Source: Alkalimonas mucilaginosa
GTDB taxonomy: Bacteria; Pseudomonadota; Gammaproteobacteria; Enterobacterales; Alteromonadaceae
Assembly: GCF_036327005.1 (NCBI RefSeq)
Contig: NZ_JAUGZK010000001.1
Coordinates: 62,001-126,000, forward strand
DNA: 64,000 bases
Direction of reading: 5' to 3'
Shown here: piece after piece, positions 33,798 through 42,069 of the stretch
How positions within the stretch are numbered: position 1 is the stretch's first letter
How the letters are laid out: every line of letters begins with the position of its first letter
The notes under the pieces: model-generated
Told to the model about the DNA's origin: nothing
Databases searched by the model: none
What the model saw: the letters and a program-made list of their open reading frames with translations, nothing else
Translations under genes and position numbers: made by a program

Positions 33798-34733
33798 ATG
33801 GCGCGACGATTACCCCCGCTGAATGCTTTAAAAGCTTTTGAATCGGCAGCCCGGCATCTGAGCTTTACCCGTGCCGCCGAAGAGCTGTTTGTAACCCAGG
33901 CAGCTATCAGCCATCAAATTAAAGCACTGGAAGAGCATCTGGGACTGAAGTTGTTCTTACGAAAAAACCGCTCCTTGCTACTGACGGAAGAAGGGCAAGG
34001 GTATTTTCAGGATATCCGGGAAATCTTCCTGCAACTGCACGATGCCACCGAAAAGCTATTGGCGCGTGGTGCTAAAGGCTCACTAACGGTTAGTATGCAG
34101 CCTAGCTTTGCCATTCAGTGGCTGGTACCCAGGCTAAATTTGTTTAGTGAACGGCATCCGGATATTGATGTGCGGATTAAAGCGGTCGATCAGGACGAAG
34201 GCTCGTTAACGGATGATGTGGATGTAGCTGTTTACTATGGCCGTGGCAACTGGCGTAATCTGCGCTCAGACAAGCTGCAGGCTGAGTATCTGTTGCCGGT
34301 TTGCTCGCCATTACTGCTAAGCTCAGGCAAGCCGTTAGCAGAAGTCACGGATTTGCGCTTTCATAACCTGTTGCACGATGGCTCGCGCAAAGCCTGGAAA
34401 TCCTGGTTTGCCAGCCAGGGCTACAAACACTTTAACGTCAACCAGGGGCCAATTTTTAGCCACTCCTCCATGGTATTGCAAGCCGCTATTCATGGCCAGG
34501 GTGTTGCTTTGGCTCATAATGTACTGGCCCGTCCGGATATTAGCTCGGGCCGTTTAATGGTGCTCTTTAATCATGTGCTTTTGTCCAAAGATGCCTACTA
34601 CCTGGTGTGCCGGGAAAGTCAGGCCGACCTGGGAAAAATCACCGCCTTTCGCCAATGGTTAACTGCTGTAGTGCAGCAAGAGCAGGAACAATTTAATGAG
34701 CAGCAATTTACCAATGCCGTCGCCGTTGATTGA
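33798..34733 (+). CDS. gcvA: LysR-type regulator GcvA
   Basis: This 311-aa LysR-type regulator resembles E. coli GcvA, the activator and repressor of the glycine cleavage operon. The winged helix-turn-helix lies at about 20-40 (SFTRAAEELFVTQAAISHQI), and the effector domain includes DVAVYYGRGNW and QGPIFSHSSMVLQAAIHGQG. The gene order gcvA-ygdD-rlmM matches E. coli, with an extra hydrolase gene inserted. The gcv operon itself is not in the window, and no gcvB-like RNA is evident upstream. It overlaps the next gene by 38 bases. Confidence 0.93.
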   Translation: MARRLPPLNALKAFESAARHLSFTRAAEELFVTQAAISHQIKALEEHLGLKLFLRKNRSLLLTEEGQGYFQDIREIFLQLHDATEKLLARGAKGSLTVSMQPSFAIQWLVPRLNLFSERHPDIDVRIKAVDQDEGSLTDDVDVAVYYGRGNWRNLRSDKLQAEYLLPVCSPLLLSSGKPLAEVTDLRFHNLLHDGSRKAWKSWFASQGYKHFNVNQGPIFSHSSMVLQAAIHGQGVALAHNVLARPDISSGRLMVLFNHVLLSKDAYYLVCRESQADLGKITAFRQWLTAVVQQEQEQFNEQQFTNAVAVD

Positions 34734-35343
34734 GCGTCCGCAGCAGCCAATAGCTCGTCTGCTGTTGGCGCATGGTGCAGGTGCTGGCATGCAAAGCGAC
34801 TTTATGCAGTGGTTGACGAGTGCCTTGGTGGCTCAGAATATCGAAGTATGGCGTTTTAATTTTCCGTACATGCAGCAGCAAGTTGTGGAGCAAAAAAAAC
34901 GACCGCCAAACCCTATGCCGGTATTGCTGCAAGACTTTCGGGATGTGCTTGCGCAGTGCCCTTCGGATCTGCCGCTTTTTATTGGGGGTAAATCCATGGG
35001 GGGGCGGGTTGCTTCCATGCTGGCTGTTGATGCGAGCTTGCCAATGGCCGGTGTACTGGCATACGGCTATCCATTTCACGCCCCGGGTAAGCAGCAATAT
35101 CGTACCGGGCATTTTAATGAACTGAGTAAACCTTTGTTGATCCTGCAAGGTCAGCGCGATACCTTTGGTCATCAGCAGGAGATGGCAGGCCAGCATTGGC
35201 CGTCTGTCGCCTTGCATTGGCTGAACGATGGTGATCACAGCTTTAAGCCTCGGAAAAAAAGTGGCTACAGCCAGGAGCAACTGATCGTGGAGGCGGCTGC
35301 GGTGACCCGGCGCTGGATGGAGAAACTATGCTGTATAAAATAA
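34696..35343 (+). CDS. Alpha/beta hydrolase, KANL3/Tex30-like
   Basis: A 215-aa alpha/beta hydrolase. The nucleophile elbow is GGKSMGGR (Ser about 97), the oxyanion-side motif LLAHGAGAGMQSDFM is near residue 25 and the catalytic His is in NDGDHSFKPRKKSG near 180; an acid is plausible in LQGQRDTFG. The family relates to KANL3/Tex30 and dienelactone hydrolase-like enzymes of unknown substrate. It begins inside gcvA and ends inside ygdD, so the four genes gcvA to rlmM overlap as one operon. Confidence 0.83.
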   Translation: MSSNLPMPSPLIERPQQPIARLLLAHGAGAGMQSDFMQWLTSALVAQNIEVWRFNFPYMQQQVVEQKKRPPNPMPVLLQDFRDVLAQCPSDLPLFIGGKSMGGRVASMLAVDASLPMAGVLAYGYPFHAPGKQQYRTGHFNELSKPLLILQGQRDTFGHQQEMAGQHWPSVALHWLNDGDHSFKPRKKSGYSQEQLIVEAAAVTRRWMEKLCCIK

Positions 35344-35702
35344 GCTTCAGTCTGGCGGCTGTGTATGGTGCGGCTGTGGTAGGGCTATCGGCTGTTACCA
35401 TGCACCTTGGTTTACAGCGACTAGATGCTGCTGAACTGAGCGTGGTGATCAGTGCGCTGTCGATGCTGGCGCTGCATACAGTGGCTATTCTGGCGGTGTC
35501 AGCCCGCCCCGCAGCTGGGCGACTGCTTGCTGCTACCTTGCTGTGTTGGCATTTGGGTAGCTGGCTCTTTGTATACACTTTAATGGCTGGTGCCTGGTTG
35601 TTGCCACTGCATTTTAGCCGGTTAGCACCTATAGGTGGACAATTAATGATCCTGGGTTGGCTGCTGCTTGCCATCAGCCCCTGGTTTGGGAAACGCGCAT
35701 GA
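35328..35702 (+). CDS. ygdD: DUF423 membrane protein YgdD
   Basis: A 124-aa inner-membrane protein with four hydrophobic helices, of the DUF423/YgdD family. The function is unknown. The position between gcvA and rlmM is conserved with E. coli. It overlaps the hydrolase gene by 16 bases at its start and shares a 4-base ATGA with rlmM at its end, so translation is coupled. Confidence 0.87.
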   Translation: MLYKISFSLAAVYGAAVVGLSAVTMHLGLQRLDAAELSVVISALSMLALHTVAILAVSARPAAGRLLAATLLCWHLGSWLFVYTLMAGAWLLPLHFSRLAPIGGQLMILGWLLLAISPWFGKRA

Positions 35703-36772
35703 AGCAATTATTGCTCTACTGTCGCTCTGGTTTTGAAAAAGACTGTGCGGCTGAAATTCAGGACAAAGCAGCTCAGCACGATGTGTTTGGCTATTGTAAG
35801 CTCAGCAACCACAGTGCTTATGTCATTTTTGAAGCCTATGATGGCGAAGCCCTGGTGCACTTCTTTCGCACTTTTTCTTTAACACAATTGGTGTTTTCCC
35901 GTCAGTGGTGTTTGCTGCTGGAGCCTTTATTAGAGCTGCAGCCGCATGATCGTGTCAGTACCGTGCTGGAGGCGGCGGCAAACCATGAGCTACAGGGCTG
36001 CGGTCAACTGCGGGTGGAATATCCGGAAACCAATGACGGCAAAACTTTATCGACTCTGGCTCGAAAACTGACGGTGCCGCTGCGGTTGGCGCTCCGTAAT
36101 CAGGGGGCTTTAACGGCCAAAGAGCGGGATGATAAGCCGGTCCTGCATTTGTTCTTACTCTCCGGCAGTGAGGCCATGCTGGGGCTGAGCTATCCGAAAA
36201 ATAACAGCCCGCTGGAAAATGGCATTATGCGGTTAAAGTCGCCCAAGGATGCGCCCAGCCGCAGTACCTTAAAGCTGGAAGAAGCCTTTTTAACCTTTAT
36301 TCCGGCCAGTGAGCGGCCGCAGCGGCTGGCGTCTGGTATGAATGCGGTGGATTTAGGAGCCAGCCCGGGGGGCTGGACTTACCAACTGGTGCGGCGCAGC
36401 ATGATGGTGACCGCCATCGACAATGGCCCGATGGATCCGGCGCTGATGGAAACCGGTCAGGTCAAGCATCTGCAGGTTGATGGCTTTAAATTCCAGCCGG
36501 CCAAGCAAAATGTCTACTGGCTGGTGTGCGATATGATAGAGAAACCTGATCGGGTGGCGATGCTGATGTGCGATTGGCTGAGCAATGGCTGGTGCCAGGA
36601 AAGTATCTTTAACCTGAAACTGCCGATGAAAAAGCGCTACGAGATGGTGGAGCAGGTGCTGGAACAGGTGCATCTGCGTTTGCACGAAGCCGGCATCCGC
36701 TATCAGTTGCAGGCTAAGCACTTGTACCACGACCGCGAAGAAGTGACGGTGCATATTCAGCGCAAATCTTAG
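35699..36772 (+). CDS. rlmM: 23S rRNA 2'-O-ribose C2498 methyltransferase
   Basis: This 357-aa enzyme methylates C2498 of 23S rRNA. The N-terminal THUMP-like domain (about 1-180) precedes a Rossmann methyltransferase domain with AVDLGASPGGWTYQLV (about 220) and the K-D-K-E-type catalytic residues around KLEEAF, VCDMIEKP and NLKLPMKKRYE. ATG at 35699 is chosen: it overlaps the ygdD stop as ATGA and aligns with E. coli RlmM; the open frame extends upstream to 35657 but only within ygdD. A palindromic terminator follows. Confidence 0.96.
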   Translation: MKQLLLYCRSGFEKDCAAEIQDKAAQHDVFGYCKLSNHSAYVIFEAYDGEALVHFFRTFSLTQLVFSRQWCLLLEPLLELQPHDRVSTVLEAAANHELQGCGQLRVEYPETNDGKTLSTLARKLTVPLRLALRNQGALTAKERDDKPVLHLFLLSGSEAMLGLSYPKNNSPLENGIMRLKSPKDAPSRSTLKLEEAFLTFIPASERPQRLASGMNAVDLGASPGGWTYQLVRRSMMVTAIDNGPMDPALMETGQVKHLQVDGFKFQPAKQNVYWLVCDMIEKPDRVAMLMCDWLSNGWCQESIFNLKLPMKKRYEMVEQVLEQVHLRLHEAGIRYQLQAKHLYHDREEVTVHIQRKS

Positions 36773-36804
36773 TGCAATGCGCGCAGTTTTGGTTCCATAG
36801 GCTA

Positions 36805-36834
36805 AATAAAAAAAGCCAGCTCAATTGAGCTGGC
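36805..36834 (-). terminator. Terminator of ssrA
   Basis: A 20-base perfect palindrome (36815-36834, GCCAGCTCAATTGAGCTGGC). On the minus strand TTTTTTTATTT follows it, 10 bases beyond the tmRNA CCA end. On the plus strand it may also stop rlmM, but less well, as only CCTTCTGGTTT follows. Confidence 0.9.
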
Positions 36835-36843
36835 CTTCTGGTT

Positions 36844-37204
36844 TGGTGGAGCTGGGGGGAGTTGAACCCCCGTCCGAAAAACCTACATCCTCGGTACTAC
36901 ATGCTTAGCCAATTCATTTAGTTAACCCTATGAGCGCCGAATGGCAGGCTATCGTCGGGCGAGCCTGATTGGTTTTAACGTCTTGGCTCCAGGCGAAGCC
37001 GCCACGCGATCCTGTTTAGGGTGATCCCCCGTTACCTCTGCTTACAGGCATGCAAGAGCGGGAGAGCTATCTACTGCTTATTAGGCAGCGATTGCGTAGT
37101 TTTCGTCGTTTGCGACTATTGGTTTGCGGTTTTTTTACGAGGCCTACCGCACCTCGGCATGCACCTAAGAGTTCGTGAATCCCGTCGAATCCAGAATCAG
37201 CCCC
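36844..37204 (-). ncRNA. ssrA: Transfer-messenger RNA (tmRNA)
   Basis: One-piece tmRNA of about 361 bases that rescues stalled ribosomes and tags their products. The 5' end GGGGCTGATTCTGG pairs with the 3' CCCCCCAGCTCCACCA tRNA-like end, and GTTCAACTCCCC forms the T-arm. The reading frame near 37088-37120 gives GCAAACGACGAAAACTACGC then ATCGCTGCC and TAATAA, a tag ending ANDENYAIAA. The Ile replaces the Leu of the common ALAA end. smpB lies upstream on the same strand. Confidence 0.97.
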
Positions 37205-37244
37205 GAATTCGGTAGTGATTACGCCCACTCAGCGTGTGACCGGC

Positions 37245-37273
37245 ATTGTACGGGCTTGTCGCAAGCTGTACAA
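37245..37273 (-). promoter_or_regulatory. Sigma-70 promoter of ssrA
   Basis: On the minus strand: TTGTAC (37268-37273), a 17-base spacer, TACAAT (37245-37250). Transcription would start near 37238, leaving a leader of about 34 bases to be trimmed from the tmRNA precursor. Confidence 0.65.
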
Positions 37274-37360
37274 GAGATACTGCCGGTATATTGCGGGTTA
37301 TTTCAACCCGTTATTAGTTAGATGAGGGCTTGCGGTCAAAGTTTCAAGCCCAAAGCGAAA

Positions 37361-37840
37361 TTAACGATGGGTGTGTTTCATCATCCGCTCTTTTTCCCGC
37401 GCCCAGTCTTTGTCTTTTAAGTCGGAGCGTTTATCAAAGTGCTTCTTGCCTTTAGCCAGGTGGAATTCGACTTTGACCCAACAGGCTTTCCAGTACATGG
37501 CGGTTGCCACCAAGGTGTAGCCATCGCGCTCGGTCAAACCAATCAGTTTGGCCAGCTCGCGTTTTTTTAGCAGCAGTTTACGGCTGCGCTCCGGATCGCA
37601 AATCACATGGCTGGACGCACTGTTTAGTGGCTGAATTTGCGCGCCAAACAAATAGGCTTCGCCTTGTTTGATAATGACGTAGGAGTCCGACAGGTTTACT
37701 TTGCCCAGTCGAATGCTTTTTACTTCCCATCCCTGCAAACTGATACCGGCCTCAAACTTGTCTTCGAGGAAATATTCATGGCGGGCTTTTTTATTCAGCG
37801 CGATGGTACTGCTTTGAGTTTTCGGTTTCTTTTTTGTCAT
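37361..37840 (-). CDS. smpB: SsrA-binding protein SmpB
   Basis: A 159-aa partner of tmRNA in trans-translation. The conserved opening (KARHEYFLEDKFEAGISLQGWEVKSIR, about 18-44), the RNA-binding core (KLLLKKRELAKLIG) and the basic C-terminal tail (KGKKHFDKRSDLKDKDWAREKERM) that reaches into the empty mRNA channel are all present. It is transcribed toward ssrA and divergent from ratA, as in E. coli and relatives. Confidence 0.97.
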   Translation of the reverse strand: MTKKKPKTQSSTIALNKKARHEYFLEDKFEAGISLQGWEVKSIRLGKVNLSDSYVIIKQGEAYLFGAQIQPLNSASSHVICDPERSRKLLLKKRELAKLIGLTERDGYTLVATAMYWKACWVKVEFHLAKGKKHFDKRSDLKDKDWAREKERMMKHTHR

Positions 37841-37945
37841 AGCTGTCTAGTATACGGGATCCGATGCTTGCTTTGCTATGGTCGAAGCCTTGTTGGTACG
37901 AACTTTTCTGTTACAATCTGCGACTTGCTTGTACGAGGAAAGACT

Positions 37946-38389
37946 ATGCCACAAATAGAGCGCAGTGCATTGGTATTTTACAGTGCGCAGCAGATGTTTG
38001 ATCTGGTGAATGACGTTAGTCGCTACCCTGAGTTTCTGCCCGGTTGCAAAGCTGCCAGGATTGTACGCCAAAGTGAAGCGCAAATGGAAGCCGAGCTAGA
38101 GCTTGGCAAAGCAGGCTTGGGCAAATCCTTTACCACCTTGAATCAGTTGGAAGCACCCCATCGTATTGGGATGAGCCTGGTGAATGGGCCTTTTAAAAAG
38201 CTGCAGGGTGGCTGGACCTTTACCGAGCTGCAAAGCAATGCCTGCAAAGTTGAACTGAAACTGGAATTTGAATTTAGCAGTCGTTTGGTGGAACTGGCCT
38301 TTGGCAAAATTTTTAAAGAGCTGACTGCAGCCATGGTCAATGCCTTTACCGAGCGGGCAAAACAGGTGTATGGAGCCCCGAATGTCTGA
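37946..38389 (+). CDS. ratA: Coenzyme Q-binding START-domain protein (RatA family)
   Basis: A 147-aa START/polyketide-cyclase fold protein, family RatA/YfjG, related to mitochondrial Coq10. Conserved segments: SALVFYSAQQMFDLVNDVSRYPEFLPGC near the start and FEFSSRLVELAFGKIFKELTAAMVNAF near the end. ATG at 37946 has GAGGAA upstream and matches family starts; the open frame runs back to 37637 but overlaps smpB. In E. coli it was described as a ribosome-association toxin, while a ubiquinone-related role is also supported. It overlaps rnfH by 8 bases. Confidence 0.93.
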   Translation: MPQIERSALVFYSAQQMFDLVNDVSRYPEFLPGCKAARIVRQSEAQMEAELELGKAGLGKSFTTLNQLEAPHRIGMSLVNGPFKKLQGGWTFTELQSNACKVELKLEFEFSSRLVELAFGKIFKELTAAMVNAFTERAKQVYGAPNV

Positions 38390-38732
38390 CAGCATTACCA
38401 TTGAAGTGGCTTATGCCTTACCGGACAAACAATCCTTGTTAACGGTGACCGTGCCGGCAGATGCCAGTGTCGAACAAGCAATCCGCTTATCTGGTATTTT
38501 GGAGCTTTATCCGGAGCTGGAGCTGGCAACGCAGAAGGTAGGGATCTGGAGCAGGGCAGTAAAGCTAGCTGATCCACTCAAAGCAGGGGATCGCATCGAA
38601 TTGTACCGGCCCTTGATTGCTGATCCAAAGGAGCTGCGCCGCAAACGGGCAGAAAAAGCCAAACAGGAAGGGCGTGCCAATCAGGTCACCGGTGGCAGGC
38701 CACTCAACTCGGCTAAAGAGAGCGAAACGTAA
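38382..38732 (+). CDS. rnfH: RnfH family ubiquitin-fold protein
   Basis: A 116-aa protein with a beta-grasp (ubiquitin-like) fold of the RnfH/YfjF family. Conserved: IEVAYALPDKQSLLTVTVPADASVEQAI, KVGIWSR, LKAGDRIELYRPLIADPKELRRKRAEKA. GGAG is 6 bases before the ATG at 38382, which overlaps the ratA end. The role is unclear; the ratA-rnfH pair is widely conserved. A terminator follows at 38774-38794. Confidence 0.93.
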   Translation: MSDSITIEVAYALPDKQSLLTVTVPADASVEQAIRLSGILELYPELELATQKVGIWSRAVKLADPLKAGDRIELYRPLIADPKELRRKRAEKAKQEGRANQVTGGRPLNSAKESET

Positions 38733-38773
38733 TAGTTGCTTCCGCGGCAAAGAATATTTGTTCAACCAACAAA

Positions 38774-38794
38774 AAACCGGCATTCAGCCGGTTT
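38774..38794. terminator. Bidirectional terminator between rnfH and bamE
   Basis: AAACCGGC, loop ATTCA, GCCGGTTT, with AAA before and CTTTC after. It lies between convergent rnfH and bamE, 27 bases from the bamE stop. Confidence 0.8.
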
Positions 38795-38820
38795 CTTTCG
38801 CGTAGATTGTAGCACTGGGC

Positions 38821-39180
38821 TTAGTTATCCAACGGCGTATCAAACTCTTCCGACAGCTCAAAATCACCTTCGACCTTTGCCAGCCGGCCTTCGTCAAAAT
38901 GGACCACTAAGGCACGTTCCATTTTATTGCCATTACCGTACTGGATGGCGTAATAATAATGCCAGATATTGTCATCAAAACTGTTTTGCGCCACCGGGTT
39001 GCCAAGCACAAAGCGTACCTGTTCTTTGCTCATTTGCACCCGCAACTTATCAACGTCGCGTTGCTCCATGTAATTGCCCTGTGGGATATCAATCCGGTAA
39101 ATCCAGCTACTGCAAGCACTTAAGGTGATCACGCTGCTAAGGATAATCAGCCATTTTGCTACTACATTCATGCTTTTCAT
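38821..39180 (-). CDS. bamE: Outer-membrane assembly lipoprotein BamE
   Basis: This small lipoprotein of the BAM complex, 119 aa, helps insert beta-barrel proteins. The signal peptide ends in the lipobox LSAC, followed by the BamE core: IDIPQGNYMEQRDVDKLRVQMSKEQVRFVLGNP and WHYYYAIQYGNG. ATG at 39180 is preferred because it gives a normal short signal peptide; the frame is open to 39255 but overlaps the end of recN. Its position next to recN is conserved. Confidence 0.94.
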   Translation of the reverse strand: MKSMNVVAKWLIILSSVITLSACSSWIYRIDIPQGNYMEQRDVDKLRVQMSKEQVRFVLGNPVAQNSFDDNIWHYYYAIQYGNGNKMERALVVHFDEGRLAKVEGDFELSEEFDTPLDN

Positions 39181-39242
39181 CTTCTTGTCCGTTTCATTCA
39201 CACTATCATACCTGAAGCGGCCAATAGCGTACAACCTCAGAC

Positions 39243-40910
39243 TTAAGGTGCGCACAAAAGTTCACGGGCATTGGCCAGAGCGCTGGCACTGATGTTCTCG
39301 CCGGCCAGCAAGCGGGCAATCTCACTAACCCGCTCTTCGTCACTCAGGTTACGAATTCGGGTTTCGGTGGCAATGCCATCGGTATATTTTTCCACAAACA
39401 ATTGCTGATGGCCCTGACTGGCGACTTGCGGCAAGTGGGTAATGCAGATCACCTGGCAGCGCTCGCCAAGCTGACGCAACAAGCGGCCAACACCGGCTGC
39501 GACCGGGCCACTGATCCCCACATCGACCTCGTCAAAAATGAGGGTTGGGGTGGTGATTTGATCGGCCAGAATCACCTGCACCGCCAGGCTGATGCGGGAT
39601 AACTCGCCACCGGATGCGACTTTATGCAGCGGTTGCAGTGGCTGGCCTGGGTTGGTGCAGACCAGAAATTCGATCTTATCCAGCCCAAGGGCACTGGCTT
39701 TATCCAGTGGCTGCGGGCTGACTTCAATCTGGAACTGGCCATTGTGCATGCTTAGTTCATGCATGCTTTGGCTGATCATCGCACTGAGTTTTTCGGCCGC
39801 GCTCTGACGCTGCTCCGTCAGTATGGCTGCGCTTTGCTGGTAGTCGTGTTCGGCTTGTTGCAGTTGCAGGGCCAGTTCATCCAGCCGGGCATCATCACGA
39901 CTCAGCGCCTGCAATTGCTCACTCAGTTCCTGATGCTGTTGATACAGTTCGTGTTCGCTGATTTGATGTTTGCGGCTCAGTTGCAGCCACTGGCTCATCC
40001 GCTCGTCTACCAGTTGCAACCGTTCTGGATCCAGCTCCAGCTTTTCGCTGTAATGCCGAAGCTCGCGGCTGGCTTCTTCAACCTGCACCAAGGCCTCGGC
40101 CAGCATCTGCTGCACCGGCGTCAAACTGCTGTCCAGCCCAGCCAGCTGTTCCAGTTGCTGGCAGGTACTGCTCAGGGCCTGATAAATGGTGGTGTCATCG
40201 CTATCGTACAGCTGGGCCAGCGCGCTCTGGCTGTCACACAGCAGCTGCTGGCCATGGCTCAGTCGGCTGTGCTCTGCTTCCAGTTCGGTAAATTCCTGCT
40301 CACCCGGTGCAAACTGATCCAGTTCGGCCACCTGATACTCCAGCAACTGCTGCTGTGCTTCACGCTGCTGACAGGCTTGTTGCAATTGCTGCTGTTCGCG
40401 CTTGAGTTGCTGCCACTGCTGCCAGTGCTGTTTGGTGTGCTGCAGGCTGTTGTTGTGGTTGGCAAAGGCATCCAGCAGCTGGCGCTGATAATCCGGCTTT
40501 AACAGCAACTGATGGGCATGTTGGCCATGGATGCTTAGCAGATGCTGGCCCAGGGCCTTCAGTTGCTGCGCCGGTACCTGCACGCCATTGATGTAGCCGC
40601 GGGAACGGCCTTCGCTGCTGATCACCCGGCGAATAATGCACTCCTGGCCCATGGCCAGATCTTGCTGCTCCAGCCATTGCTGAGCAGCTGGCAATTGACT
40701 GACATCAAAGCTGGCGACGATATCGGCTTTATCGGCACCAGGGCGAACCATTGAAGCTTCCGCCCGCTCTCCCAAGCAAAGTGCTAAGGCGTCCAGTGCA
40801 ATCGACTTGCCGGCACCGGTTTCGCCGGTAATGCTGGTCATGCCCTGCTGCCAGTCCAGCTCCAGTGCACGAACGATGGCAAAATTACTGATATGAAGAT
40901 GGGACAGCAT
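39243..40910 (-). CDS. recN: DNA repair protein RecN
   Basis: This SMC-like ATPase, 555 aa, acts in double-strand break repair. Walker A is ITGETGAGKSIALDAL (about 28-43), the coiled coil spans roughly 150-370 with many Gln, and the ABC signature (VASGGELSRISLA) and Walker B (TLIFDEVDVGIS) lie near 430-460. Two LexA-box-like sites sit in its promoter region, so SOS induction is expected as in E. coli, where recN has tandem SOS boxes. Confidence 0.97.
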   Translation of the reverse strand: MLSHLHISNFAIVRALELDWQQGMTSITGETGAGKSIALDALALCLGERAEASMVRPGADKADIVASFDVSQLPAAQQWLEQQDLAMGQECIIRRVISSEGRSRGYINGVQVPAQQLKALGQHLLSIHGQHAHQLLLKPDYQRQLLDAFANHNNSLQHTKQHWQQWQQLKREQQQLQQACQQREAQQQLLEYQVAELDQFAPGEQEFTELEAEHSRLSHGQQLLCDSQSALAQLYDSDDTTIYQALSSTCQQLEQLAGLDSSLTPVQQMLAEALVQVEEASRELRHYSEKLELDPERLQLVDERMSQWLQLSRKHQISEHELYQQHQELSEQLQALSRDDARLDELALQLQQAEHDYQQSAAILTEQRQSAAEKLSAMISQSMHELSMHNGQFQIEVSPQPLDKASALGLDKIEFLVCTNPGQPLQPLHKVASGGELSRISLAVQVILADQITTPTLIFDEVDVGISGPVAAGVGRLLRQLGERCQVICITHLPQVASQGHQQLFVEKYTDGIATETRIRNLSDEERVSEIARLLAGENISASALANARELLCAP

Positions 40911-40934
40911 AGGGCACCTCGCAAGGCTAGTTTA

Positions 40935-40965
40935 CTGTTTAAATAGACAGTGTAAATCTATACAG
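40935..40965 (-). promoter_or_regulatory. LexA box and adjacent half-matching box upstream of recN
   Basis: CTGTTTAAATAGACAG (40935-40950) matches the CTG-N10-CAG LexA pattern. GTGTAAATCTATACAG (40950-40965) abuts it with one mismatch in the CTG. They lie 25-55 bases before the recN start. Confidence 0.8.
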
Positions 40966-41047
40966 TAATTTGCCATTTTGCAAGAGCACACTGCTGATTT
41001 TTTGCTTAGGTTGGTTTCGATTCTAGTGGCGGTACGCCAACAGCGTT

Positions 41048-41929
41048 TTAATACAGCCGGCTGCCCCAACCAAGCTTATTGCGCAGAACATGGTAGTAGC
41101 TGTAGCCTGGTGGGTGTATCAGCCGCAGTGGCCGCGGGTGTTTGCGGATAAAAATATCATCGCCCGGCATGACGGCCAGGATCACATGGCTGTCGCAGCT
41201 GATCTGTAGATGGGCATCGTTGCTGTCGGCTACTTTTAGCTGAATTTCACTGCTGCCTGCTACCACCAAAGGGCGGCTGCTTAGGGTGTGTGGGAACATT
41301 GGCACCAGTGTCATTGCATCCAGATCCGGTGTCAGGATCGGGCCTCCGCCGGATAAAGAGTAAGCGGTGGAGCCGGTCGGCGTGCTGATGATCAAGCCGT
41401 CTGAGCGCTGGCTAAACACGAACTCGTCGTTGATGTAGGCTTCGAACTCAATCATATGCGCCACTTTATCGGCGTGCAGTACGGCTTCGTTGACTGCGCT
41501 GTTGCTGCTTTTAATAGTGCCGTGACGGTGCACCGAAATTTCCAGTAAATTGCGTAGCTCGGTTTTGAAATTGCCGGCCAGCACTTCGCTTAGTGGCTGT
41601 TCGAAGCCCTCAGGCGACAGATCGGTTAAAAAGCCCAGGTTACCACGGTTAACACCAAGCACGGCGATATCGGAGCGGGCCAAGACCCGGGCAGCACCCA
41701 GCATATTGCCATCACCACCTACCACTATGGCCAGATCGCAGCGTTTGCCGATATCGACCAAGTCCAGCACCCTGGCTTCAGTCAGCTCCAGCGTGCGGGC
41801 TACTTTTTGTTCCAGATAGACTGTCAGGCCACGGGCTTCCAGAAAACGATGCAGGGCCACCAGGGTTTGGTTGGCGCCTTCGTGGTTTGGTTTGCCAATC
41901 AGGCCAATGGTTTGAAATGCGGAGGTCAT
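41048..41929 (-). CDS. nadK: NAD kinase
   Basis: A 293-aa enzyme that phosphorylates NAD to NADP. The signature VVGGDGNMLGAARVL (about 64-78) and the nucleotide-binding NEAVLHADK and TPTGSTAYSLSGGGPI motifs are intact, and the length matches E. coli NadK. It lies between recN and hrcA, divergent from hrcA. Confidence 0.97.
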   Translation of the reverse strand: MTSAFQTIGLIGKPNHEGANQTLVALHRFLEARGLTVYLEQKVARTLELTEARVLDLVDIGKRCDLAIVVGGDGNMLGAARVLARSDIAVLGVNRGNLGFLTDLSPEGFEQPLSEVLAGNFKTELRNLLEISVHRHGTIKSSNSAVNEAVLHADKVAHMIEFEAYINDEFVFSQRSDGLIISTPTGSTAYSLSGGGPILTPDLDAMTLVPMFPHTLSSRPLVVAGSSEIQLKVADSNDAHLQISCDSHVILAVMPGDDIFIRKHPRPLRLIHPPGYSYYHVLRNKLGWGSRLY

Positions 41930-41993
41930 GGCATTCTTTGTTGCTGCGGGTTCTTATGGTCAGTATACCCGGAAATAAAGCCGTCACAACTGT

Positions 41994-42022
41994 TGACTTG
42001 TTTTTAGCGCTGACTTGTTTTT
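41994..42022. repeat. Direct repeat TGACTTGTTTTT upstream of hrcA
   Basis: A 12-base unit repeated exactly at 41994-42005 and 42011-42022 (17-base pitch). The second copy contains the -35-like CTTGTT of the hrcA promoter and the left arm of the inverted repeat ACTTG-N9-CAAGT (42013-42031). Confidence 0.6.
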
Positions 42023-42041
42023 GACACAAGTGCCCCCAGAT
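42014..42041 (+). promoter_or_regulatory. Sigma-32-like promoter of hrcA
   Basis: CTTGTT (42014-42019), 14 bases, CCCCAGAT (42034-42041). The spacing equals that of the grpE promoter (CTTGAA-N14-CCCCATAT). An inverted repeat ACTTG-N9-CAAGT overlaps it. The match is imperfect, so this is a candidate. Confidence 0.5.
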
Positions 42042-42069
42042 TAAGCAGAACCAACCACAGGTAGTGATT

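Noticed and set aside
37294..37310. CGGGTT-N5-AACCCG hairpin downstream of smpB as its terminator
   Set aside because: It is only a 6-bp stem without a U-run on the minus strand, and it lies just upstream of the ssrA promoter.
37637..37945. N-terminal extension of ratA by 103 codons
   Set aside because: It overlaps smpB on the other strand; the ATG at 37946 has a good ribosome binding site and matches family starts.
39759..40502. A 247-codon plus-strand frame opposite recN
   Set aside because: It is Leu/Gln-rich from reading the coiled-coil codons of recN in reverse; it has no family match and no start signal.
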